From: Alphaproteobacteria bacterium
GTDB lineage: Bacteria > Pseudomonadota > Alphaproteobacteria > Micropepsales > Micropepsaceae
Length of the DNA stretch: 32,453 bases
Assembly (NCBI GenBank): GCA_023259375.1
Contig: JAHFQC010000028.1
Coordinates: forward strand, 1-32,453
Reading direction: 5' to 3'
The position numbers were made by a program, and so were the translations under genes. Positions 1 to 7,454 of the stretch are shown here, piece by piece. The stretch's first letter is position 1. Every line of letters starts with the position of its first letter. The notes beneath the pieces were generated by a model. The model was not told the origin of the DNA. It did not search any database and saw only the letters and a program-made list of their open reading frames with translations.

Positions 1-1
1 C

Positions 2-670
2 AAGCCGCTGCTGGTGCTTGACCGCATCGGCAAGGGACGCGTCGCCGAACTGCTCTCCGACCAAGGTTGGCTGTGGGCGCGCGGCTTTGAAGGCGGCGGA
101 CCGATTGCCGAACTTTTGCGCCGCATCGCGCACTGGTCGATGAAGGAACCGGAACTCGAAGAAGAACGGCTGACTGCCGCGATTGCGAATGGCGATCTGG
201 TGGTCGAGCGCCGCACGATGGCGAAGGAACCGCCGCCAGTGACCGTGACCAAGCCCGATGGCAGCAAAGCCGCGTTGCCGCTAGCCAAGACCGAAGCGGG
301 CCTGTGGACCGGGCGGCTCAAAGCTGATGCGCTGGGACTTTACCGGGTCAACGACGGCACGCTCTCGGCCGTCGCCGCCGCCGGCGCCCTGAACCCAAAG
401 GAAGTCGCCGACATGCGGGCCACCGACCGGCTGCTGTCGCCGGTGGTCGAACAGTCTGGCGGCGGCGTGGCGTGGTATTCCGAGGGAATGCCCGAGATCC
501 GCCGCACGGCGAAGAGCCGCCGCATGGCAGGCGACGGCTGGATGGGGATTGCCGCCAACGGCACTTCGCGCGTGACGAGCGTCGAAGAAACGCCGCTGCT
601 GCCGGCATGGCTCGCACTTCTCGTGCTGGTCGGCACCTTGATGCTGGCGTGGCGGCAGGAGGGGCGGTAA
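2..670 (+). CDS. C-terminal part of a membrane-anchored protein, 5' end outside the window
   Basis: The frame is open from the window edge and ends at TAA 668-670, so only the last 222 codons are seen. The first visible residues (KPLLVLDRIGKGRVAEL) resemble the end of a glutamine-amidotransferase-like domain found in large alphaproteobacterial membrane proteins that often accompany MoxR/DUF58 genes; that assignment is from memory of the family. The rest is a beta-rich domain followed by one C-terminal membrane segment (LPAWLALLVLVGTLMLAW) and a short basic tail, so the visible domains probably face the periplasm. A downstream GTG at 14 is in frame but is unlikely to be the start because coding continues upstream. 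Function unknown. Confidence 0.75.
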   Translation, partial: KPLLVLDRIGKGRVAELLSDQGWLWARGFEGGGPIAELLRRIAHWSMKEPELEEERLTAAIANGDLVVERRTMAKEPPPVTVTKPDGSKAALPLAKTEAGLWTGRLKADALGLYRVNDGTLSAVAAAGALNPKEVADMRATDRLLSPVVEQSGGGVAWYSEGMPEIRRTAKSRRMAGDGWMGIAANGTSRVTSVEETPLLPAWLALLVLVGTLMLAWRQEGR

Positions 671-738
671 GGCACCGCAGGGCTCGTCCGCATACGGATC
701 GCGTATGCTGCCCGTGCATCCGAACTGGGGTCTGCTGC

Positions 739-1599
739 ATGCGTGCGAAGAGAATCGTTCTGTCGTTGGCGGTTGCCGCCTTGGCGTTCGCGCCCTCGCA
801 GGCGTGGGACAAAACCGGGCATCAGACAATCGCGCAGATTGCTGCCGCCCGTCTCAGTCCGGCCGCGAAGGCTGCCGTCGCCGATCTGCTCGACGCCAAG
901 GATGCGACCAGCGCCATGACGGAAGTCGCCCCCTGGGCCGACGAAATTCGCCGCGGCCGGGGCGAAACCGCCCATTGGCATTTCGTCGATATCCCGATCT
1001 CGTCGAACGGCTACGATGCCGCGCGCGATTGCGCCAATGACGATTGTGCCGTTGCCCAGATCAACAAGGAAATCGCCGTCCTCAAGGACAAGACCTTGCT
1101 GAAGCCGGTGCGGGCCGAAGCGCTGAAGTTCCTGATCCACTTCGTCGGCGACATTCACCAGCCGCTGCATGCAGCCGATAACGACGACCGCGGCGGGAAC
1201 AAGGTCACGGTCATGGTGGGCGCCAAGAAAACCAATCTGCATGCGGTGTGGGACAATGCCGTGATACGCGCGATCGGCTCCGAGCCCGAGACCATTGCCG
1301 CTCTGTTATCGCAGAAGATTTCGCCCGACGTGGCGGCGCAGTGGTCGACTGGAACGCCCGAGCAGTGGGCGAACGAAAGCTTCCTGATCGCCAAGACGAA
1401 AATCTATCCGCAGTTTCCCGGCACCGGGAGCACACTGGCACCTATCGTTCTGGCCGAAAGCTATCCGGCGAGCGTTGGACCGATCACTGCGACCCAACTC
1501 TCCAAAGCTGGTCTCAGGCTGGCGGCGGTGTTGAATGGCGTGTTCGGCGAGACGCCCGCAACAGAACCGGCCGGCGGATCGTCTGTATCAGGAAAGTAG
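739..1599 (+). CDS. Secreted S1/P1-type zinc nuclease
   Basis: A 286-residue protein starting at ATG 739; the frame is open further upstream, but only this start gives a signal peptide (residues 1-22, ending SQA). The predicted mature N-terminus is Trp23, which in S1/P1 nucleases is itself a zinc ligand. The other zinc-binding residues are visible in order: His28 (KTGHQ), Asp68 (PWADEI), His79/81 (HWHF), His134 and Asp138 (HFVGDIHQPLH), His144, His168 and Asp172 (NLHAVWD). The family cleaves single-stranded DNA and RNA and removes 3'-phosphates with three zinc ions. It is likely periplasmic or secreted, for scavenging nucleotides and phosphate. Cys98 and Cys103 could form a disulfide. It converges on the GNAT gene with a 6-base gap. 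Confidence 0.9.
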   Translation: MRAKRIVLSLAVAALAFAPSQAWDKTGHQTIAQIAAARLSPAAKAAVADLLDAKDATSAMTEVAPWADEIRRGRGETAHWHFVDIPISSNGYDAARDCANDDCAVAQINKEIAVLKDKTLLKPVRAEALKFLIHFVGDIHQPLHAADNDDRGGNKVTVMVGAKKTNLHAVWDNAVIRAIGSEPETIAALLSQKISPDVAAQWSTGTPEQWANESFLIAKTKIYPQFPGTGSTLAPIVLAESYPASVGPITATQLSKAGLRLAAVLNGVFGETPATEPAGGSSVSGK

Positions 1600-1605
1600 C
1601 GGTCG

Positions 1606-2151
1606 TCAGCCGGCCACGGCAGCGCCATCGGCCGCGACCGGGCGGTCGATATGGGCGCGGCGGACTTCGCCTTTGATGGTCAACATCGCATTGGGCTGGG
1701 CGAGCGACAGCCCGAGCATGCGTGTCGGATCGACCGGCCCCGGGAATTTGACACGCCCGGGCGCCAGCCGGGCAAATCCGACGCGGACGTAATAGGGTTC
1801 GTCCCCGACCAGCACGATCGAAGGATGGCCGAGCGCGCGCGCCTCGGCGATGGCGTGCTTCATCAAGGCGATACCGATGCCGCGGCCGCGCAACCCCGGC
1901 TGCACCGCCAGCGGTCCCAACAGCAGCGAGGATTCCATGCCGATGACCACCGGCCAGAAGCGGATCGAGCCAAGCAGGTTTGCGCCATCCATCGCAACAA
2001 AGCTGAGCCCTGCGACGGGATCGACGCCTTCGCGCAGACGATAGGCCGACTTGGCATAACGGCCGGGACCGAAACTGACGGCGTTCAAAAGCTCGACCGC
2101 CGGCGCGTCGTCAGCGCGTTCCGGCCGGATCTGCCAGTTCAAGTCGCTCAT
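1606..2151 (-). CDS. GNAT-family N-acetyltransferase
   Basis: A 181-residue protein on the minus strand, started at ATG 2151; an upstream in-frame TTG at 2187 is less likely. The central strand-loop-helix with GLRGRGIGIALMKHAI is the acetyl-CoA pyrophosphate-binding motif A (R/Q-x-x-G-x-G/A), and GDEPYYVRVGF matches the C-terminal part shared by YhbS-like acetyltransferases. The family moves an acetyl group from acetyl-CoA to an amine; the substrate here cannot be inferred. It lies 58 bases downstream of the NUDIX gene on the same strand, so the two may be cotranscribed. Confidence 0.85.
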   Translation of the reverse strand: MSDLNWQIRPERADDAPAVELLNAVSFGPGRYAKSAYRLREGVDPVAGLSFVAMDGANLLGSIRFWPVVIGMESSLLLGPLAVQPGLRGRGIGIALMKHAIAEARALGHPSIVLVGDEPYYVRVGFARLAPGRVKFPGPVDPTRMLGLSLAQPNAMLTIKGEVRRAHIDRPVAADGAAVAG

Positions 2152-2209
2152 GGCGTTTTCGCTAACGGCAGCGACCGGCAAATGCAACCCTTCGCTTTCC
2201 GCGGGCCGG

Positions 2210-2671
2210 TCACCACCGACCGGCCGGGATTGCCTCGCCCACCAGCTCCCGCAAGCGGCGGCGGATCGCCGGCCCGGTGCCTTGCGGCGGATCGACCGGA
2301 TCGATCAGGCGCACCTCGCGGATTTCCCAGTTCGGTTGGAACGCGAACACCGCGTCGCGCACCCGGTAGACGAGGATCAGATTGGTCGCCCACAGCCAGC
2401 GGCGCGTGTAGATGCCGAAAAGCTGCGGCGGCGCCGACTGCTTCAACCCGATCTCTTCCTTGAGTTCACGGATCACGGCCTCGGCAGGCGGCTCGCCGCG
2501 TTGCACCGCCCCGCCGGGAAACAGCCAGCCGGACTTGTAGGAGTGGCGCACCAGCACGACGCGGCCGGCCTGCTCGACGATCGCCGCCGCGCCGACATCC
2601 CACGGCGACAGAAGCATCGCGCGGAGATGGGCGGCCGAGTTGATCAGTACGCGCTCAAAAAATCGTCGCAT
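2210..2671 (-). CDS. NUDIX hydrolase
   Basis: A 153-residue protein on the minus strand. ATG 2671 is chosen because GAGGA lies 5 bases upstream and the protein then starts just before the NUDIX fold; the frame stays open to 2857 but the extension has no domain character. The NUDIX box is complete: GGAVQRGE, then REL, then KEEIGL (G-x5-E-x7-R-E-U-x-E-E-x-G-U). The glutamates bind the metal that activates water for hydrolysis of nucleoside diphosphates linked to another group. SYKSGWLFPGG just before the box is typical of housekeeping NUDIX enzymes, but the substrate is unknown. It is transcribed away from motA across a 299-base gap. Confidence 0.87.
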   Translation of the reverse strand: MRRFFERVLINSAAHLRAMLLSPWDVGAAAIVEQAGRVVLVRHSYKSGWLFPGGAVQRGEPPAEAVIRELKEEIGLKQSAPPQLFGIYTRRWLWATNLILVYRVRDAVFAFQPNWEIREVRLIDPVDPPQGTGPAIRRRLRELVGEAIPAGRW

Positions 2672-2970
2672 GCCGTCCTCGCTGACCCGCCAATCACGTT
2701 CCGTTCCGCCGCCAGAGGCGACGGCAAGGCCCCTGCCGGGCACGACCAAGAATGAGTTTGGGGAGACCCATTGCCAAAGGCAATCTCCAATTGGACTCAT
2801 GGAATTGGCTGGGGGACGCTGGCGCGACCGGCACGGGTGGCAACGGCGCGTTTTCACGCCGGCCGAGCGCCGGAATTAACGTCTTGGAAACCGACCGCCG
2901 ATGCGGGCCCGGTTTAGCCCACGTTAAGCCCTTCGCCACGATAATCGCCCTCTATTCTGGGCGGGATCGT
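2672..2970. other. Divergent intergenic region between the NUDIX gene and motA
   Basis: No credible gene is seen; the frames open here are extensions or shadows of the flanking genes. It holds two short perfect inverted repeats, TTGCC-AAA-GGCAA (2771-2783) and CCAATTGG (2787-2794), followed by a TTTA-N7-TTAA site (2913-2927) described separately. The motA start is preceded by GGGCGGGA. Confidence 0.5.
2913..2927 (+). promoter_or_regulatory. Candidate CtrA box upstream of motA
   Basis: The sequence reads TTTA-GCCCACG-TTAA, one mismatch from the CtrA consensus TTAA-N7-TTAA. It ends 43 bases before the motA ATG, a distance that would put the box over the -35 region with a short leader. Found by eye; no binding data. 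Confidence 0.45.
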
Positions 2971-3840
2971 ATGCTTCAGATCATTGGCTTGGTCGTCCTT
3001 TTTGTATGCGTCTTCGGCGGCTTCATGATTTCAGGCGGCAAGCTCGAAGTCGTGATCGAGGCTGCCCCGCACGAACTCTTGACCATCGGCGGCGGCGCGC
3101 TGGCCGGGCTGTTGATCGGCGCCTCGATGTTTTCGCTGAAAAAGGTCGGCGGCGATCTCGCCAAGATCATGTCCGGCCCGAAATGGAAGACGTCCGATTT
3201 CCGCGATCTGTTGTGCCTTCTGTTCCTGCTCACCAAGACGATGAAGTCGAAGGGCCTGATCGCCCTCGAAGCGCATATCGAAAAACCCGAGGAATCCTCG
3301 ATTTTCAAGCGCTATCCCAAGATCGCCAAGGACCATTTCGCGCTCGCGTTCATCTGCGACACGCTGCGCATGATGACCATGAGCCTGGAAGATCCACTCC
3401 AGGTCGAAGCGGCAATGGAAAAGCAGCTTGAGAAGCACCATCACGAAGCACTCGAAACCGCCACGGCCCTGCAGACCATGGCGGACGGCCTGCCGGCTCT
3501 CGGTATCGTCGCCGCCGTGCTCGGCGTGGTGAAGACCATGGGCTCCATTTCGGAGCCGCCGGAAGTGCTCGGCCGCATGATCGGTTCGGCCCTGGTCGGA
3601 ACCTTCATGGGCGTGTTCCTGGCCTACGGTATCGTCGGCCCCTTAAGCGTACGCCTGAAGTCGATCATCGACGAAGAGGCGCTGTTTTATCACGTCATCC
3701 GCGACATCTTGGTCGCTCACCTGCACGGCAACGCGGCGCAGGTCTCGGTTGAAATCGGGCGCGGCAGCGTGCCGAGCGAAGCCCAGCCGACCTTCCAGGA
3801 GCTGGAAGAAACGCTCAACAACATTCCGAAAGTGGAATAG
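2971..3840 (+). CDS. motA: Flagellar motor stator protein MotA
   Basis: A 289-residue protein started at ATG 2971; the frame is open further upstream, but MLQIIGLVVLFVCVFGG is the usual MotA beginning. MotA has four membrane segments and a large cytoplasmic loop. Here TM1 is near residues 2-20, TM2 near 35-55, the cytoplasmic loop about 60-170, and TM3/TM4 about 172-190 and 203-226. The conserved prolines near the proton path are visible in GLPALGIVAA (Pro175) and YGIVGPL (Pro224). With MotB it forms the ion channel that turns proton flow into torque on FliG. No motB is in the window. It runs directly into an opposed 62-residue gene with no spacer between the two stop codons. Confidence 0.95.
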   Translation: MLQIIGLVVLFVCVFGGFMISGGKLEVVIEAAPHELLTIGGGALAGLLIGASMFSLKKVGGDLAKIMSGPKWKTSDFRDLLCLLFLLTKTMKSKGLIALEAHIEKPEESSIFKRYPKIAKDHFALAFICDTLRMMTMSLEDPLQVEAAMEKQLEKHHHEALETATALQTMADGLPALGIVAAVLGVVKTMGSISEPPEVLGRMIGSALVGTFMGVFLAYGIVGPLSVRLKSIIDEEALFYHVIRDILVAHLHGNAAQVSVEIGRGSVPSEAQPTFQELEETLNNIPKVE

Positions 3841-4029
3841 TCAGCGGCGCGCTTCGCGTGTTTCCGACAGCGACACGAAAAACGTCGCCATGCCGCCGGC
3901 CAGAATGCCGAGCGGGACGGCCAAGAGGATGTCGGTATCGGTGCCGAACACCACGATCGAGGTCACGATCATGCCGGTGATCTGCGCGAACTTGGGCACT
4001 TGCAGCAGCTGGGCGGGCATCGGTTTCAT
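3841..4029 (-). CDS. Small two-helix membrane protein (62 residues), unknown function
   Basis: Stop TGA at 3843-3841, adjacent to the motA stop. I choose ATG 4029 (MKPMPAQLLQVPKFAQ): it gives a compact protein with two hydrophobic segments (about residues 17-33 and 38-56) separated by GTDTD and ending in a short basic tail. The frame is open to 4161, but that part runs through the neighbouring gene and a regulatory box, so it is probably not coding. No family is recognised. A perfect TTAA-N7-TTAA site lies 44 bases upstream of this start. The link to motility is inferred only from position and this site. Confidence 0.6.
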   Translation of the reverse strand: MKPMPAQLLQVPKFAQITGMIVTSIVVFGTDTDILLAVPLGILAGGMATFFVSLSETREARR

Positions 4030-4073
4030 GCCGCCAATCCTACATCCGTCCCATTTTGAAGCGAAGAAGATGC

Positions 4074-4088
4074 TTAAGAAAAGGTTAA
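4074..4088 (-). promoter_or_regulatory. Perfect-consensus CtrA box upstream of the small membrane protein
   Basis: On the minus strand the site reads TTAA-CCTTTTC-TTAA, an exact TTAA-N7-TTAA, with the TTAACC half seen in Caulobacter sites. It ends 44 bases before ATG 4029 and overlaps the TAA stop codon of the gene at 4085-4375. Found by eye; not tested. Confidence 0.6.
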
Positions 4089-4375
4089 TCCGCCTCTTCG
4101 TCGGACGGCCAGCCGCTGCGGGCCCGCGGATCTTCGGAATCATGGGCATGGCCGATGGCACGGCGCAGCGCCATGTCGAGCCGGCCGCAATTCAAGACGA
4201 TCTTGCCTGAGATCACTTCCATCACCGCGGACCGCGGCACCAGGAAGTCGCCGGCATTCTCGACATAGACCTGAATCTCGCGGCGATCGACGCCGCGCAC
4301 GGCGCCGACCTTGACGTCTCCGTCATGGACGAAAACGTCGTAGCCTTCTTCGATGGGAGGGAGCGGGTTGTCCAT
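4085..4375 (-). CDS. Small protein, paralogue of its upstream neighbour (PRC-barrel-like)
   Basis: A 96-residue soluble protein from ATG 4375 to TAA 4085. It is rich in predicted short beta strands (YDVFVHDGD, VGAVRGV, IQVYVENAGDFLVP) and ends in a helix (LRRAIGHAHDSED) and an acidic tail. Over about 71 residues it is roughly 45% identical, by hand alignment, to the 80-residue protein encoded just upstream at 4469-4711, so the pair arose by duplication. The pattern GxxVFVxDxxxxVGxVR...GDFxxP resembles PRC-barrel-like small domains; that is inference only. No strong ribosome-binding site is seen, and a terminator separates it from its paralogue, so it probably has its own promoter. Confidence 0.72.
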   Translation of the reverse strand: MDNPLPPIEEGYDVFVHDGDVKVGAVRGVDRREIQVYVENAGDFLVPRSAVMEVISGKIVLNCGRLDMALRRAIGHAHDSEDPRARSGWPSDEEAD

Positions 4376-4437
4376 CGCGCGAGCCTAGCCGAAGGCCGGG
4401 AGACGCGCTGTGACAAGAATTTCCGTTACAGTAGTTC

Positions 4438-4458
4438 AAAAAGGCCCGTTTTTCGGGC
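4438..4458 (-). terminator. Rho-independent terminator after the upstream paralogue
   Basis: Read on the minus strand: GCCCG, loop AAAAA, CGGGC, then C and five T. The stem is short (5 bp, all GC) but sits 10 bases after the stop codon of the 4469-4711 gene and is followed by a clear T run. Confidence 0.65.
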
Positions 4459-4468
4459 GTGAACGGCT

Positions 4469-4711
4469 TCAGTCTTCCGCGTATTCGAGGCCATGCAAGT
4501 GGCCGATGGCGGCGCGCATTTTGATCGGCAGCTTCTGGCACTGCAGGACAATGCCGTTGGGGACTGTGGTCTTGATCAGGTCGCGCGGCAGCGTGAAGTC
4601 GCCCCAGTCCTCGACGAAGACGGTGACCTCGCGCAAGTTTGCCCGACGCACGAAACCAACGATATTTTCGTCGTCATCGACGAATACGTCGTCGCCCGCT
4701 TCGATCCGCAT
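4469..4711 (-). CDS. Small protein, paralogue of its downstream neighbour (PRC-barrel-like)
   Basis: An 80-residue soluble acidic protein from ATG 4711, with a good ribosome-binding site (GAAGGAG about 8 bases upstream). Conserved with the gene at 4085-4375: GDDVFVDD, VGFVRRANLRE, VFVEDWGDFTLPR, IVLQC, and the C-terminal RAAIGHLHGLE. The shared Cys (LQC / LNC) and IGH-x-H motif are the best candidates for functional residues. Small PRC-barrel-like proteins often bind other proteins or sit beside larger partners, but no function can be assigned. It lies 55 bases after the aldehyde dehydrogenase on the same strand and could be read from that operon. Confidence 0.78.
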   Translation of the reverse strand: MRIEAGDDVFVDDDENIVGFVRRANLREVTVFVEDWGDFTLPRDLIKTTVPNGIVLQCQKLPIKMRAAIGHLHGLEYAED

Positions 4712-4766
4712 ACGTGCACTCCTTCAGACGCGCAATCGTACCGGGGCGAATGTAACGAAAGGTGAA

Positions 4767-6260
4767 TCACACGTCGAAGGTTATCCCCTGGGCCAAAGGC
4801 AATTCGTTGGTGTAATTTACGGTTGTCGTCTGGCGCCGCATATAACCTTTCCAGGCATCGGAACCCGATTCCCGGCCGCCGCCGGTATCCTTTTCGCCGC
4901 CGAAAGCACCGCCGATTTCGGCGCCCGAAGGGCCGATATTGACGTTGGCGATGCCGCAGTCCGATCCCGCCGCCGAGAGAAAGCGCTCGGCCTCCTCAAG
5001 GTCGCGGGTGAAGATCGAACTCGAAAGGCCCTGCGGCACGGCGTTGTGCTCGGCGAGTGCGGCATCGAGGTCACTCCAGGTTAGTACGTATAGGATCGGC
5101 GCGAAGGTCTCCTCGTGGACGATCGTCGTCTGGCGTGGCATCCGCACCAGAGCGGGGCGGGCATACCAGGCATCGGGATAGCGCTCCGCCAGCACACGGC
5201 CGCCGCCGAACACCGTGCCGCCCTCTTCCGCCGCACGCGCCAGCGCCCGCTCCATGCCCTCGAAGGCGGCGCGGTCGATCAGGGGGCCCACCAATGTGCC
5301 CTTCTCCAGCGGATCGCCGATGGCGAGGCGCGCGTAATGCGACACCAGCCGGTCGATCAGCTTCTCCGCAACGCTCTCGTGGACGAACAAGCGACGCAGC
5401 GTGGTGCAGCGCTGGCCGGCGGTGCCGACCGCCGCGAACAGGATCGCCCGCTCGGCGAGATCGAGCCGTGCCGACGGACAGACGATCATCGCGTTGTTGC
5501 CGCCGAGTTCGAGAATGGTGCGTCCGAAGCGGCCCGCCACCGCCGGCGCCAGGGCGCGGCCCATCGCGGTCGAACCGGTGGCGCTGACGACGGCGATGCG
5601 CGTATCGCCCGCCAATTGTTCGCCGCAAGCGCGGTCGCCGAGCACGATCTGGGACAGCGCCGGCGGCGCAGCGCCGAACTTCGCCACGGCGCGTTCGAAC
5701 AAGGTCTGCACCGCCAGGGCCGTCAGCGGTGTCTTTTCCGAGGGTTTCCAGATCACGCTGTCGCCGCAGACCAAAGCCAGCGCCGCATTCCACGCCCATA
5801 CCGCCACCGGGAAGTTGAAGGCGGAGATCACCGCCACCGGCCCCGCCGGATGCCAGGTCTCCATCATGCGATGGCCGGGCCGTTCGGACGCGATGGTGAG
5901 ACCGTAAAGCTGGCGCGACAGACCGACCGCGAAATCGCAGATGTCGATCATCTCCTGCACTTCGCCGCGGCCTTCTTCGAGGATCTTGCCGCATTCGACG
6001 GTGACGAGACGGCCAAGCGCATCCTTGTTGGCGCGCAACTCCTCGCCGAACAGCCGCACCAGTTCGCCGCGCTTGGGCGCCGGCACAGTGCGCCAGACTT
6101 TGAACGCCTCGACCGATGCGGCGATCTTGCGATCGACGGCGGCGGCATCGTCGTACGCCACGCGCGCGAGTTCAGTGCCGTCGATCGGCGAACGGATGAC
6201 GCGATCGCCGCGAACATCAATACCGAAGCCGACCAGGATCTCGGCGTGAGGGGAATTCAT
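4767..6260 (-). CDS. Aldehyde dehydrogenase, likely L-aminoadipate-semialdehyde dehydrogenase
   Basis: A 497-residue protein from ATG 6260; the frame is open far upstream but that part overlaps the preceding gene. The ALDH fold is complete: Asn148 in AFNFPVA, the cofactor lysine in WKPSEKTP (Lys172), the general base Glu251 in LELGGNN, and the nucleophile Cys285 in TAGQRCTT. GQRCTTLRRL and the C-terminal IGGAFGGEKDTGGGRESGSDAWK match the ALDH7 (antiquitin) group, which oxidises L-2-aminoadipate-6-semialdehyde to 2-aminoadipate with NAD+ in lysine breakdown. Its start overlaps the stop of the saccharopine dehydrogenase-like gene by ATGA, implying translational coupling and a shared pathway. 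The lysine assignment rests on family resemblance plus this pairing. Confidence 0.88.
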   Translation of the reverse strand: MNSPHAEILVGFGIDVRGDRVIRSPIDGTELARVAYDDAAAVDRKIAASVEAFKVWRTVPAPKRGELVRLFGEELRANKDALGRLVTVECGKILEEGRGEVQEMIDICDFAVGLSRQLYGLTIASERPGHRMMETWHPAGPVAVISAFNFPVAVWAWNAALALVCGDSVIWKPSEKTPLTALAVQTLFERAVAKFGAAPPALSQIVLGDRACGEQLAGDTRIAVVSATGSTAMGRALAPAVAGRFGRTILELGGNNAMIVCPSARLDLAERAILFAAVGTAGQRCTTLRRLFVHESVAEKLIDRLVSHYARLAIGDPLEKGTLVGPLIDRAAFEGMERALARAAEEGGTVFGGGRVLAERYPDAWYARPALVRMPRQTTIVHEETFAPILYVLTWSDLDAALAEHNAVPQGLSSSIFTRDLEEAERFLSAAGSDCGIANVNIGPSGAEIGGAFGGEKDTGGGRESGSDAWKGYMRRQTTTVNYTNELPLAQGITFDV

Positions 6261-7324
6261 GCGTAGAGGCCTCCGAAACGGTTGGCGAGGAAATCGTCGA
6301 GCTTGCATTCCTCCTGCCGCACGAAGCCCTTTTGCGGCAGCCTGCCGGTAGCGAGCAGATCGCACATGGCACAGATGCCGGCCGCGGTGGTGATCTGGAT
6401 CGCGCTCATCAGCCGGCCGCCGATCTCGCGGGCGTAGATCTTCTTGGCAAAGCTTTCCTGGGTCAGCAGGCCGTCGCGCCAGCCCGACACCGTGACGAAC
6501 ACCAAGACGACATCCTGATAGGTGATCGGAATGGCGGTCTCGAGCACGTCCTTCAAGAGGTCGCGGCGCAGCCCAAGGCGCAGGTCGCGCACCAGCATTT
6601 TGACGATGTCGCGATGGCCGGGATAGCGCACGGTCTTGTAGTTGAGATTTTCGACCCGCCCTTCCAGCGTATCGCACAAAGTGCCGAGGCCGCCCGAGGT
6701 ATTGAAGGCTTCGTATGCCGTGCCGTCGAGCGCGAAATGCTCGGTCTCCTCCAACGCCGGCACTTCGGCGCGGACGTGATCGCGGATGGATTCGCAAGTG
6801 TTGCAGTATTCATTGATCAACCCGTCGGTCGACCAGGTGAGATTGTATTTCAGCGCATTGGTGGGGAACACCGGCAGCGCGCCGACGCGCATGGAGACAT
6901 CGCGCAGCTTGTCGAACTTGCGCGCCAGATCGTAGGCGACGATCGAGATGAAGCCTGGCGCCAGCCCGCATTGCGGGATGAACGCGGTATCGGCACCGGC
7001 CGCTGTCGTTCTGATCGCCCGCGTCGAGGCGACGTCCTCGGTGAGATCGAGATAATGGGCGTTGGCCATCCGCGCCGCTTCGGCGATGATGGCATTGAGA
7101 TAATACGGCGTCGCCGACAGAACGATGTCATGGCCGGCGATTTCGCGCGCGAAGCTTTCCGGCGTTTCGATCGCCACTTTGCGCCGTTCGACACCTTCGG
7201 GCATGCGGGCCAGAGCCTCGCCATCGCGATCGGCCACCGTCACGGCGTAATCGCCGCTTCCCTTGAGGAATTCCGCGATGGCAATTCCGATCTTGCCGCC
7301 ACCGACCAGCATTACATTTTTCAT
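6257..7324 (-). CDS. Saccharopine dehydrogenase-like / lysine 6-dehydrogenase-like oxidoreductase
   Basis: A 355-residue protein. ATG 7324 is chosen over GTG 7333 because GGGAG lies 8 bases before the ATG but abuts the GTG. The N-terminal Rossmann motif is VMLVGGGKIGIAIAEFL. ATPYYLN, HYLDLTED and CGLAPGF are typical of the saccharopine dehydrogenase C-terminal-type family. Two reactions fit the coupled aldehyde dehydrogenase: oxidation of saccharopine to glutamate plus aminoadipate semialdehyde, or direct oxidative deamination of lysine (lysine 6-dehydrogenase shares this fold). No lysine-ketoglutarate reductase gene is visible here, which leaves the second open. Transcribed divergently from an Lrp/AsnC regulator 130 bases away. 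Confidence 0.85.
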   Translation of the reverse strand: MKNVMLVGGGKIGIAIAEFLKGSGDYAVTVADRDGEALARMPEGVERRKVAIETPESFAREIAGHDIVLSATPYYLNAIIAEAARMANAHYLDLTEDVASTRAIRTTAAGADTAFIPQCGLAPGFISIVAYDLARKFDKLRDVSMRVGALPVFPTNALKYNLTWSTDGLINEYCNTCESIRDHVRAEVPALEETEHFALDGTAYEAFNTSGGLGTLCDTLEGRVENLNYKTVRYPGHRDIVKMLVRDLRLGLRRDLLKDVLETAIPITYQDVVLVFVTVSGWRDGLLTQESFAKKIYAREIGGRLMSAIQITTAAGICAMCDLLATGRLPQKGFVRQEECKLDDFLANRFGGLYA

Positions 7325-7390
7325 CGTGCGCACTCCCGCTGTAGCGCACGAAGTGTCCGCTAAAGAAGGCGCTACGAAGAGGCGGCAATG

Positions 7391-7417
7391 CGCCGGAATC
7401 TACGCTATGATCCGGCG
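7391..7417. promoter_or_regulatory. Inverted repeat between the lysine operon and the Lrp-type gene, possible operator
   Basis: CGCCGGAATC and GATCCGGCG face each other across the 8-base spacer TACGCTAT; the arms match except for one extra A. It lies in the 130-base divergent region, 38 bases before the regulator's chosen start. Lrp/AsnC proteins commonly bind such repeats next to their own gene. No test was possible. Confidence 0.4.
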
Positions 7418-7454
7418 ATCCGCCGACCATGACGGCGTTACGACGGATACTGCC

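Noticed and set aside
4030..4161. Longer form (106 residues) of the small membrane protein
   Set aside because: The added N-terminus overlaps the neighbouring gene and the TTAA-N7-TTAA site and has no ribosome-binding site; the 62-residue form is preferred.
6261..6797. Extension of the aldehyde dehydrogenase to a 676-residue protein
   Set aside because: The extra part is another frame of the saccharopine dehydrogenase-like gene; ATG 6260 gives the normal ALDH length and an ATGA overlap.
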